A stretch of 5,001 nucleotides of DNA from an uncultured Lachnospiraceae bacterium (GTDB lineage Bacteria; Bacillota; Clostridia; Lachnospirales; Lachnospiraceae): contig CACZTA010000228.1 in assembly GCA_902783935.1 (NCBI GenBank), positions 1 through 5,001 on the forward strand. Direction: 5' to 3'. This document shows positions 1 through 5,001 of this stretch, one piece after another. The notes beneath the pieces are model-generated. The model did not search any database. It was not told the origin of the DNA and saw nothing but the letters and a program-made list of their open reading frames with translations. Within the stretch, counting starts at the first letter, position 1, and every line of letters starts with the position of its first letter. A program made the translations under genes and the position numbers.

Positions 1-40
1 CGAAATGGCGGCAGTCGAAGGGATCAGTCTCATGCAGAGC

Positions 41-79
41 ATAAAATACGGCGCAGATTTCCTTCGGGAAATCCGCGCC
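41..79 (-). terminator. Probable intrinsic terminator of the TetR-type gene
   Basis: A 30-base hairpin at 50–79 has arms ggcgc-a-gatttcc and ggaaatc-c-gcgcc (one A·C mismatch) closed by a four-base loop. Read on the minus strand it begins 24 bases after the regulator's stop codon and is followed by the T-rich stretch gtattttat (49–41), as expected of a Rho-independent terminator. On the plus strand the loop would be cUUCGg, an unusually stable tetraloop, but no T-run follows in that direction. I see no convincing gene in 1–102; the hairpin is the only structure there. Confidence 0.65.
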
Positions 80-102
80 TCATACGGAATATTCATTTCT
101 GG

Positions 103-726
103 TCATGTCTGCGATGACGGCTCCATCTGATCCCTGAACTTTTTCAGAATCCCGTTGACGCCGTTCATCAGCAGGTAGCGAACGATCTTTTCGCTGTCAT
201 CAACTCCTTCATGCAGACCGATCACTTCCCGGTAGGCAAACGCGGTCACAAGGTCAACCATCAGCGCCATAACAGTGACAAAGACCGGCATCAGTTCCTC
301 GGGTATGCCTTTCTCTCTGCCGGTGATCAGGCGTTCCCGCTGTTCAGCCCTGACTTCTTTCGTAAATCTGGGGGAAGTCCGGAAACGGTAATAGTAGATC
401 GCATAATCCGGATGATTAATAAGAAACCCGCAATATGCTTCCCAGCTTTCTGCCAGCACATCAGTCCCCGAGTTTTTTTTCAGCAGGTCTTCCAGAGCCG
501 ACAGTGCATTACTCGCATACGGGTCCAGCATCTTGTCAAGCCACGCAAACGTTTCATTCAGAAGATCATTCTTACTTTTGAAATGATAATAAAGAGATCC
601 TTCCGCAACACCTGCTTCTTTCGCCCACTTTTTTGTTGTGAAACCTTCAAACCCATGCTGAGCAATAATGCGTACTGCTGCATTCATCATGAGCGCGCGG
701 CTCTCTTCGGAACTTCCTGTAATCAT
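103..726 (-). CDS. TetR/AcrR-family transcriptional regulator
   Basis: This is a 207-residue one-component DNA-binding repressor of the usual TetR length. The N-terminal helix-turn-helix domain spans about residues 8–55, with the recognisable run AGVAEGSLYYHFKSKNDLL (38–56), matching the family pattern AGVxxGxxYxHFxxKxxL. The rest (about 60–207) is a helical ligand and dimerisation domain that varies too much to predict a ligand; it contains a tyrosine-rich stretch at 108–113 (YAIYYY). An upstream GTG at 732 overlaps the Shine-Dalgarno sequence, so the ATG at 726, five bases after AGGAGG, is the better start. The gene stands alone within the window, divergent from the kinase-like gene at 983. 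Inverted repeats at its candidate promoter suggest autoregulation (inference). Its target genes may lie to the left, outside the window, or be the divergent gene. It looks somewhat less GC-rich than the operon on the right. Confidence 0.92.
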   Translation of the reverse strand: MITGSSEESRALMMNAAVRIIAQHGFEGFTTKKWAKEAGVAEGSLYYHFKSKNDLLNETFAWLDKMLDPYASNALSALEDLLKKNSGTDVLAESWEAYCGFLINHPDYAIYYYRFRTSPRFTKEVRAEQRERLITGREKGIPEELMPVFVTVMALMVDLVTAFAYREVIGLHEGVDDSEKIVRYLLMNGVNGILKKFRDQMEPSSQT

Positions 727-730
727 TGCC

Positions 731-737
731 ACCTCCT
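731..737 (-). promoter_or_regulatory. Ribosome binding site that decides the TetR-type gene start
   Basis: On the minus strand AGGAGGT (737–731) lies five bases before the ATG at 726. The alternative GTG codon at 732 shares a base with this motif and so cannot be initiated from it. Confidence 0.8.
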
Positions 738-834
738 ATTTTTCAAAATACTTTCTCCCGGATCTGACGGACTCGTACCGGAGGCATACTCATAAAGGAA
801 ATTTAAGAGAAACACGCCCGGGAATAAAGAAGGT

Positions 835-860
835 TTTTTGTATATATATTAATACAAAAA
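835..860. repeat. AT-rich inverted repeat in the divergent control region
   Basis: TTTTTGTAT (835–843) and ATACAAAAA (852–860) form nine-base arms around an eight-base centre. It shares its right arm with the inverted repeat at 851–870, so the hexamer TTGTAT occurs three times in alternating orientation (838–843, inverted at 852–857, 864–869). It lies just inside the predicted leader of the TetR-type gene. It could be a regulator binding site or only a weak AT-rich RNA hairpin. Confidence 0.45.
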
Positions 861-870
861 TAGTTGTATT
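851..870. promoter_or_regulatory. Candidate operator: inverted repeat AATACAA-N6-TTGTATT
   Basis: Perfect seven-base arms AATACAA (851–857) and TTGTATT (864–870) flank a six-base centre. The 20-base span is typical of TetR-family operators. It sits across the predicted transcription start of the leftward regulator gene (about 866), a good position for negative autoregulation. That the neighbouring regulator binds it is inferred from position and symmetry. Confidence 0.5.
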
Positions 871-872
871 TC

Positions 873-901
873 AGTATAGCATCTGGAGATGCTCTGCACA
901 A
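873..901 (-). promoter_or_regulatory. Candidate extended -10 promoter for the TetR-type gene
   Basis: Read on the minus strand, TGCTATACT (881–873) is a good extended -10 (TGnTATAAT). TTGTGC (901–896) lies 17 bases upstream as a weak -35. Transcription would begin near 866 and leave a leader of about 140 bases before the ATG at 726. Confidence 0.55.
878..893. promoter_or_regulatory. Candidate operator: inverted repeat AGCATCT-GG-AGATGCT
   Basis: Perfect seven-base arms surround a two-base centre. The repeat fills the spacer between the -35 and -10 of the leftward candidate promoter and ends two bases before the -35 of the rightward one. A protein bound here could therefore act on both. The very short centre favours a DNA-binding site over an RNA hairpin. 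Which regulator would use it is unknown. Confidence 0.5.
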
Positions 902-922
902 TCACAATTTTTATGCTAAAAT
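895..922 (+). promoter_or_regulatory. Candidate extended -10 promoter for the kinase-like gene
   Basis: TGCTAAAAT (914–922) matches an extended -10, and TGCACA (895–900), four of six bases like TTGACA, lies 16 bases upstream. Transcription would begin near 929, giving a leader of about 55 bases. The -35 overlaps almost completely with the -35 of the leftward promoter (896–901). A tandem CACAAT CACAAT (897–908) lies in the spacer. Confidence 0.5.
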
Positions 923-969
923 AAAAAGAGACTGTAAAAACTCAAATGTAGTAAATTCAGATCAAAAAC

Positions 970-974
970 GGGAG
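970..974 (+). promoter_or_regulatory. Ribosome binding site of the kinase-like gene
   Basis: GGGAG followed by an eight-base spacer precedes the ATG at 983 and supports that start. Confidence 0.7.
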
Positions 975-982
975 AAGTCTGT

Positions 983-1606
983 ATGGAAAAGAATGTAAAG
1001 TTAACAAAAAAGGTCCTTATTACGCTGGGACGCGAATACGGAAGTGCCGGACATATCGTTGCCGAGCGGCTCGGCAGGAAGCTTGATATCCCGGTTTTTG
1101 ATAAAAACCTGATTACAATCATTGCAAAAAAGCACGGCCTCGATGAATCGACGCTGCTTTCTTCCGACGAGCGGATCGGGAGCCTTTTCTTTGACTCCTA
1201 TGCGCCTTACGGCCCGGAGTCCGGCTCCGTCTCAGAGCGTCTCTTTATCATGCAGTCCAATATTATCAAACAGGAAGCGGACAAAGGTTCCGCCATCTTC
1301 GTCGGCCGCTGCGCCAATGATATCCTCCGCAAGTATGATGATGTCCTGAATTTCTTTATCTTTGCCCCGAAAGCGGCCCGGATCAGTTACATCATGGAAG
1401 CAGACGATATCGCGGATGCCGCTGCCGCGGAGAAAATCATCAGACGCATGGACAAGGCCAGGCGCAACTATTACCAGTTCTATACGGATATGAAATGGGG
1501 CTCAACCGACGGCATGGACATGCTCCTCAACAGCGCTTCTCTCGGACTCGACGGCTGCGTCGAGGCTATTGAACATTACCTGGTCCTGCGCGGCTATGCG
1601 GAGTGA
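983..1606 (+). CDS. Cytidylate kinase-like family protein
   Basis: This 207-residue soluble protein resembles the cytidylate-kinase-like P-loop family (Pfam Cytidylate_kin_2 type), common in Clostridia and distinct from the essential Cmk. Visible marks are the nucleotide-binding loop GREYGSAGH (16–24) after a short beta strand VLITL (11–15), the run LDIPVFDKNLI (34–44), FVGRCANDIL (106–115) after a second strand, and an arginine/tyrosine-rich helix RMDKARRNYYQFYTDMKWG (155–173) like the lid and substrate region of this family, then MLLNSASLGLD (180–190). The classic P-loop lysine (GKS/T) is absent; histidine 24 stands near its place. NMP phosphorylation is therefore plausible but unproven, and the true substrate is unknown. 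The start is fixed by GGGAG eight bases upstream. The gene is monocistronic in the window: a divergent TetR-type gene lies upstream and a probable shared terminator downstream. Family membership is fairly sure, function is not. Confidence 0.85.
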   Translation: MEKNVKLTKKVLITLGREYGSAGHIVAERLGRKLDIPVFDKNLITIIAKKHGLDESTLLSSDERIGSLFFDSYAPYGPESGSVSERLFIMQSNIIKQEADKGSAIFVGRCANDILRKYDDVLNFFIFAPKAARISYIMEADDIADAAAAEKIIRRMDKARRNYYQFYTDMKWGSTDGMDMLLNSASLGLDGCVEAIEHYLVLRGYAE

Positions 1607-1621
1607 CCCGGTCAGGTTATA

Positions 1622-1680
1622 AAGGTGCCTGTGATTAACGCAGCCGGCGGTTCCCCCGGCTGCGCTGACCCGGACACCTT
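1622..1680. terminator. Probable bidirectional terminator between convergent genes
   Basis: A nine-base stem CGCAGCCGG (1639–1647) with CCGGCTGCG (1656–1664) and an eight-base loop lies in the 78-base gap between the stop codons of the kinase-like gene and rsmI. An outer stem, AAGGTGCC (1622–1629) with GG-A-CACCTT (1672–1680), could extend it. The following T-rich stretch is modest on both sides (cattttatcc on plus, tttataacc on minus). The dyad is clear, but termination efficiency is uncertain. Confidence 0.65.
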
Positions 1681-1684
1681 CATT

Positions 1685-2539
1685 TTATCCTTCCTGTTCT
1701 TTCAGCAGCGCCGCATAGAGTTCGCGTTTCGGAATCCCCCGGTCAGCTGCCGCCGCTTTCATTGCCTCTTTCCGCGTCATTCCCTGCCGCTCATACATCG
1801 CCACATGCTCCGCCGCATCCATACCGGCAAAGCCTTTCGCCCTGTCCGCCGCGAGTGCTTCTTCACTGATTCCGTCGACAATGACGACATATTCGCCTCT
1901 CGGCTCCCTCTCTTCTGTCTCCTTCAGGGCTTCTTCTATCGACAGCCGGCGCACTTCCTCAAATTTTTTTGTCAGTTCCCTGCACAGGGTAATGCCCCTG
2001 TCAGATCCGACAGTTTCCCCGAATACGGCCAGTGTCTTCCGGAGCCTGTGCGGGGCTTCATAAAAAACCATGGTGCGCGTCTCTGTCTTCATCCGCTCAA
2101 GCACTCTCTTTTTATCCCTGTTATCCGCGGGCAGGAATCCCTCAAATACAAATGCTCTCGTATCAGCCCCCGATATGGCCAGGCCGGTAATGCAGGCCGC
2201 CGGCCCCGGAACAGCCGTCACCTCCACGTGATGTTCGCGGCATTTGCGGACGAGCACCTCTCCGGGATCCGAGATCCCGGGCATCCCGGCATCCGTAATA
2301 AGCGCCACGGATTCGCCGGACAGAAGCCGGCCAAGGAGCGCCTCCCCTTTCTCTTCTTCATTAAACTTATGATAGCTCGTAAGCGGTGTAATTATCCCGT
2401 ATGCGTCAAGGAGCCGGCGGGAAGTGCGCGTATCCTCCGCCGCGATCAGATCCGCTTCCTTCAGTGTGCGGATCCCCCGGAGCGTCATATCTTCAAGATT
2501 TCCGATCGGTGTCCCGACCAGATACAGGATCCCTGCCAT
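1685..2539 (-). CDS. rsmI: 16S rRNA (cytidine(1402)-2'-O)-methyltransferase RsmI
   Basis: RsmI transfers a methyl group from SAM to the 2'-O of C1402 in the ribosomal P site, acting on 30S subunits in the cytoplasm. The 284-residue product is full length for the family and has its signatures in order: LVGTPIGNLEDMTLR (7–21), AAEDTRTSRRLL (33–44), SYHKFNE (55–61), the SAM-binding loop ITDAGMPGISDPG (81–93), and AVPGPAACITGL (109–120), a tetrapyrrole-methylase-fold element. A C-terminal helix-turn-helix-like domain follows (about 239–284). An in-frame ATG at 2575 would add 12 residues not expected in the family and has no ribosome binding site. The ATG at 2539 gives the typical MAGILYLVGTPIGN start and has AGGAGGTT at 2557–2550. 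It overlaps the end of the TrmN6-like gene by 47 bases and is the last gene of the operon. It corresponds to B. subtilis yabC. Confidence 0.96.
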   Translation of the reverse strand: MAGILYLVGTPIGNLEDMTLRGIRTLKEADLIAAEDTRTSRRLLDAYGIITPLTSYHKFNEEEKGEALLGRLLSGESVALITDAGMPGISDPGEVLVRKCREHHVEVTAVPGPAACITGLAISGADTRAFVFEGFLPADNRDKKRVLERMKTETRTMVFYEAPHRLRKTLAVFGETVGSDRGITLCRELTKKFEEVRRLSIEEALKETEEREPRGEYVVIVDGISEEALAADRAKGFAGMDAAEHVAMYERQGMTRKEAMKAAAADRGIPKRELYAALLKEQEG

Positions 2540-3260
2540 AAATATCCAGAACCTCCTCCGTATAAGTCCGGTCATGATGATAAATGATCAGCGGGGGCTC
2601 CACGAGGAGCTCCGGCCGTCCGCCCTTCACCGCCTCGACGAGCACCATCGATGCCCCTGCGTCCCGGAACGGGTAGACGAGCCGCATCCGCTTCGGCTCG
2701 AGATGATGCCGCTTCAGCGTCTCCAGCAGTTCCGGAAGCCGCTGCGGCCTGTGGACCATGGCGAACCGGCCGCCCGTCCTTAAAAGCCCTGCGCCGCGAG
2801 ATGCGACATCGTCAAAAGTACATTTCAGTTCGGTCCGGGCCGCTGCCTTTGCCTCATCTGCCCCGACGAGTCCGCTGCCCGCCCTGATATAAGGCGGATT
2901 TGACACAACAAGTGAAAAAGAAGCTGCGCCGCACAGCGGCACAGCCTCCTTCAGATCTCCGTGAATGATGGTAATATCTTCCGCCAGGCCGTTATCGCGG
3001 ACAGACCGGTCCGCGAGCTGTGCCGCCCGCTCCTGAATCTCAATCCCCGTGATGTGCACCCGGATGCCTGCGTCCCTGGCCGCCGCATGCATAATAAGGG
3101 GAATCGGCGCAAATCCGGTTCCGAGATCCATGATCTCATCCCCGTCCCGCATCACGGGATAATGGGCCAGAAGGACCGCATCTATACCGAAACAGAACAT
3201 GGAAGGATCCTGCCAGACTCTGTATCCGTTCTGGAGGTCATCAAACCGCAGGTCACTCAC
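2493..3260 (-). CDS. TrmN6-type tRNA1(Val) (adenine(37)-N6)-methyltransferase
   Basis: This 255-residue class I SAM-dependent methyltransferase belongs to the TrmN6/YfiC (B. subtilis YabB) group, whose characterised member methylates A37 of tRNA-Val. Seen in the sequence: the N-terminal DDLQNGYRVWQDPSMFCFGIDAVLL region (7–31), SAM motif I DLGTGFAPIP (45–54), an acidic post-motif at IEIQ (73–76), the catalytic N6-adenine motif NPPY (121–124), and a C-terminal EPPLIIYHHDRTYTEEVLDIYG region (221–242). The start is GTG at 3260, with GGAGG eight bases upstream. It overlaps the ricT stop as GTGAGTGA, an eight-base overlap suggesting coupled translation. The same frame stays open for 145 codons further upstream, but that stretch is an arginine-rich shadow of the ricT tail. 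Motif I is unusual: most relatives read DLGTGTGIIP. The family is secure, but the tRNA substrate in this organism is inferred. Confidence 0.92.
   Translation of the reverse strand: MSDLRFDDLQNGYRVWQDPSMFCFGIDAVLLAHYPVMRDGDEIMDLGTGFAPIPLIMHAAARDAGIRVHITGIEIQERAAQLADRSVRDNGLAEDITIIHGDLKEAVPLCGAASFSLVVSNPPYIRAGSGLVGADEAKAAARTELKCTFDDVASRGAGLLRTGGRFAMVHRPQRLPELLETLKRHHLEPKRMRLVYPFRDAGASMVLVEAVKGGRPELLVEPPLIIYHHDRTYTEEVLDIYGRDPVSGRDTDRKS
2550..2557 (-). promoter_or_regulatory. Ribosome binding site of rsmI inside the upstream coding region
   Basis: On the minus strand AGGAGGTT (2557–2550) ends ten bases before the rsmI ATG at 2539. The same bases encode part of the TEEV motif near the C-terminus of the TrmN6-like protein. 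This fixes the rsmI start and implies that ribosomes finishing the upstream gene pass over it. Confidence 0.75.
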
Positions 3261-4488
3261 TGTCTGCCCCTCCGTGCTGCGGTTCGGCCGCATGCGCGGC
3301 GTCCCCGTTCTTCGGGCCCTTGTGATGACGGCGCCTGCGCTTTTTCTTCTTTTCCGTATTCTCGGGTGCCTCGCCGCCGTCCTGCTCACGGCGGGGTTCC
3401 GCCTTTGCCGGCGCTTCTCCGGCTCCGCCGCGCTGGGCCGCTGTATCAGCAGCCTGCTCACGCTCCGGATTCTGAGCCTTCTTCGGCCGCCTGCGGCGGG
3501 CGCTTTTCGGTTCACCCTCCTGGGGTTTCTGTTCGCTCTCCCGGTTTTCCTGCGGGGAATCCGGAGACGGTGCCTCAGCGGCCGGAAGCGGCTGCTTCTG
3601 TCCTTTGCCGGCTTTTTCTTTCCGGCCCTCTCCCTTCTGCTGCTTCTCCTGCTGGAGCTTCTGCTTCTTCGCTTTCGGAATAAATGTGATTTCATCTACA
3701 TGGAATTCCTGCAGCTCCTTTTCGTCCTCACCGGTCTCCACGATGACTTTCACCGTCTGGCGGAGAATATTGACAGACTGTACATCTCCGTGCAGGCCGT
3801 CCGGGGTCGTCACATAGTCGCCCCTCGCCGGCAGGTTCTTATTCAGGTACGCATAGGTATCTGCTTCATTTTTCAGGCAGCACATCAGCCTTCCGCAGGT
3901 GCCCGATATCTTGGCGGGATTCAGCGACAGGTTCTGGTCCTTCGCCATCTTAATGGATACCGGCGCAAACTCCGTCAGCCAGGTGTGGCAGCACAGCGGC
4001 CTGCCGCAGGTCCCGATCCCCCCGAGAATTTTCGTCTCGTCGCGGACGCCGATCTGGCGCAGCTCGATCCTCGTGCGGAATACCCCTGCGAGATCCTTCA
4101 CCAGGTCCCGGAAATCAATCCGCCCGTCCGCCGTAAAATAGAAAAGCAGCTTACTGTCATCAAAGGTATACTCCGCTTCGATCAGCTTCATATCCAGATT
4201 GTGCTCCGCGATCTTCTGCTTGCAGATCCGGTAGGCTTCTTTTTCCTTTTCCCGGTTTTCCTGTTCGTGTACCGTATCTTCTTCCGTCGCCATCCGCAGG
4301 ACCTGCTTCAGCGGCTGCGTGACTTTTTCTTCGGCGATCTCCGTCTTCGTGAGGACAACCGTTCCGTACTCCACGCCCCGCGCTGTCTCCACGATGACAT
4401 GGTCATGATATTTTATGGCAAAATCGACAGGATCAAAATAATACACCTTGCCGACATTTCTGAATTTCACTCCGATAATATATGGCAT
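3253..4488 (-). CDS. ricT: PSP1-domain protein RicT (YaaT), with a long charged tail
   Basis: RicT is known from B. subtilis as part of the RicA–RicF–RicT complex, which binds iron–sulfur clusters and helps RNase Y process mRNAs; it also affects sporulation and biofilm formation. The 411-residue product begins MPYIIGVKFRNVGKVYYFDP and carries the PSP1 region over about residues 1–270. Two cysteine clusters, CGRPLCC (161–167) and CGRLMCC (198–204), are the expected metal-ligand motifs. Residues 271–411 are a low-complexity tail rich in K, R, E, Q, P and A, including KKKKRRRRHHKG (380–391); the B. subtilis protein, at about 275 residues, lacks it. The start at 4488 is chosen because AGGAG lies seven bases upstream; an in-frame ATG at 4494 is only one base from that motif. 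The gene lies 12 bases after holB and overlaps the next gene by eight bases. Whether it supports sporulation here cannot be told. Confidence 0.95.
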   Translation of the reverse strand: MPYIIGVKFRNVGKVYYFDPVDFAIKYHDHVIVETARGVEYGTVVLTKTEIAEEKVTQPLKQVLRMATEEDTVHEQENREKEKEAYRICKQKIAEHNLDMKLIEAEYTFDDSKLLFYFTADGRIDFRDLVKDLAGVFRTRIELRQIGVRDETKILGGIGTCGRPLCCHTWLTEFAPVSIKMAKDQNLSLNPAKISGTCGRLMCCLKNEADTYAYLNKNLPARGDYVTTPDGLHGDVQSVNILRQTVKVIVETGEDEKELQEFHVDEITFIPKAKKQKLQQEKQQKGEGRKEKAGKGQKQPLPAAEAPSPDSPQENRESEQKPQEGEPKSARRRRPKKAQNPEREQAADTAAQRGGAGEAPAKAEPRREQDGGEAPENTEKKKKRRRRHHKGPKNGDAAHAAEPQHGGADSE

Positions 4489-4494
4489 TGACAT

Positions 4495-4501
4495 GCTCCT
4501 T
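4495..4501 (-). promoter_or_regulatory. Ribosome binding site that decides the ricT start
   Basis: On the minus strand AAGGAG overlaps the end of the holB stop codon and lies seven bases before the ATG at 4488, but one base before the ATG at 4494. The second ATG is therefore favoured. Confidence 0.7.
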
Positions 4502-5001
4502 TATTCTGCCTGTCCCTTCAGGATCATCAGCAGGTTTTCCATGGTCAGTTCAAAATTGACATTTGCTCCGATCCGGACCCTCGCCCGGTCAAGCGCCTCA
4601 AAAATCCGGTACAGCTGCCTGTAGTCTGTCCGTTCCGCCTGAGACCTGACGGCATCCGCTTCATCACGGAAAATCAGGTTTCCGTCTTCACCGGACGCCT
4701 TAAACAGGAAGACATCCCGGTAAAACATCAGCATCATATCCAGAATATCCGCTATATGGTCTTTCTCTTCTTTCAATGTCCGGGCCGCCTCCGCGATCCG
4801 GGCGGCATCCATCCGGTCCGCCGCCTTCACCAGGTTCACCGTGGCGTTCCTTCTCGCCTCCGCTTCCGGATCCAGGGCCGCTTCCCTGGCCCGTCCGAGG
4901 TTTCCCTGCGCAAACGCCGCCAGCTTCCGCGCCTCATAATCGGGAATCCGGAGCGTCTCCTCGAGATACTGCCGGATCTGCCGGTCCGGCACCGGCATGA
5001 G
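4501..5001 (-). CDS. holB: DNA polymerase III delta' subunit (HolB), C-terminal part
   Basis: The visible 166 residues are the 3' half of a gene that continues past the right edge: the frame is open through base 5001, and the first methionine seen (4998) is internal. They match the C-terminal part of the clamp-loader delta' subunit, which helps load the sliding clamp onto DNA. The start of this part, PVPDRQIRQYLEE, is the linker after the AAA+ domain. AAFAQGNLGRAREAA follows, resembling the family's S/A-x-G-N-x-G-R-A element. The remainder is a helical collar domain ending with NFELTMENLLMILKG, which matches the usual delta' C-terminus. The AAA+ core and zinc module lie outside the window. 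The assignment rests on these motifs plus the classic holB–ricT adjacency of Firmicutes. The stop TAA (4503–4501) touches the ricT ribosome binding site. Confidence 0.9.
   Translation of the reverse strand, partial: LMPVPDRQIRQYLEETLRIPDYEARKLAAFAQGNLGRAREAALDPEAEARRNATVNLVKAADRMDAARIAEAARTLKEEKDHIADILDMMLMFYRDVFLFKASGEDGNLIFRDEADAVRSQAERTDYRQLYRIFEALDRARVRIGANVNFELTMENLLMILKGQAE

Noticed and set aside
2..130. Open plus-strand frame that could be the tail of a gene entering from the left (43 codons to a TGA at 128–130)
   Set aside because: No recognisable protein motif. It runs through the terminator-like hairpin at 50–79 and into the end of the TetR-type gene, so it is more likely chance.
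211..919. Plus-strand open frames opposite the TetR-type gene (211–795, 668–919)
   Set aside because: Their products are cysteine/phenylalanine/histidine-rich with no family resemblance, and they lie antisense to a clear regulator gene; shadows.
2540..2575. A 12-residue N-terminal extension of RsmI from the ATG at 2575
   Set aside because: No ribosome binding site, atypical residues (TGLIRRRFWIF), and a family-typical start with AGGAGGTT available at 2539.
1625..2587. A 320-codon plus-strand open frame opposite rsmI
   Set aside because: It lies antisense to an unmistakable rsmI, and its proline/arginine/histidine-rich product has no motifs. Long antisense frames are expected in this codon-biased DNA.
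3261..3695. In-frame upstream extension of the TrmN6-like gene by 145 codons
   Set aside because: The extension is an arginine/serine-rich out-of-frame reading of the ricT tail. The GTG at 3260 has a good ribosome binding site and gives the family's normal N-terminus.
3199..4491. A 430-codon plus-strand open frame opposite ricT and the start of trmN6, with leucine-rich membrane-like stretches
   Set aside because: The leucine and arginine runs are the complement of the lysine/glutamate-rich ricT tail. There is no plausible ribosome binding site or family match.
4776..5000. Proline/serine-rich plus-strand open frame opposite holB
   Set aside because: Low-complexity shadow of the alanine/arginine-rich holB coding sequence.

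Overview
The window looks like ordinary chromosome from a moderately GC-rich member of the Clostridia, probably Lachnospiraceae. The reasons are the gene order on the right (DNA polymerase III delta', the PSP1 protein RicT, a TrmN6-type methyltransferase, RsmI), which is the conserved Firmicutes holB–yaaT–yabB–yabC block, strong AGGAGG-type ribosome binding sites, and the style of the proteins. Family placement is an inference; no search was run.

Left part (1–982): a TetR-type regulator is read leftward (103–726) and ends before a near-perfect hairpin at 50–79 that probably terminates it. Between it and the next gene lies a 256-base AT-rich divergent intergenic region (727–982). It holds a candidate extended -10 promoter in each direction whose -35 boxes overlap, and two inverted repeats that could be operators.

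Middle (983–1684): a cytidylate-kinase-like protein is read rightward (983–1606). It faces the rsmI end of the right-hand operon, and the gap between the two holds a GC-rich hairpin that probably serves as a shared terminator.

Right part (1685–5001): four genes are read leftward and tightly packed, in transcription order holB (3' part only; it enters from beyond the right edge), ricT, trmN6-like, rsmI. The gaps are 12 bases between holB and ricT, an 8-base overlap between ricT and trmN6, and a 47-base overlap between trmN6 and rsmI, so they are almost certainly one transcript with translational coupling. Together they cover clamp loading in DNA replication, mRNA processing through RNase Y, tRNA modification and 16S rRNA modification.

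No mobile element, CRISPR array, RNA gene or defence-type system was found. The points most worth a second look are the compact divergent control region, the long charged C-terminal tail of RicT, the lysine-free P-loop of the kinase-like protein, and the substituted SAM-binding motif of the TrmN6-like protein. I do not see evidence of an undescribed system.
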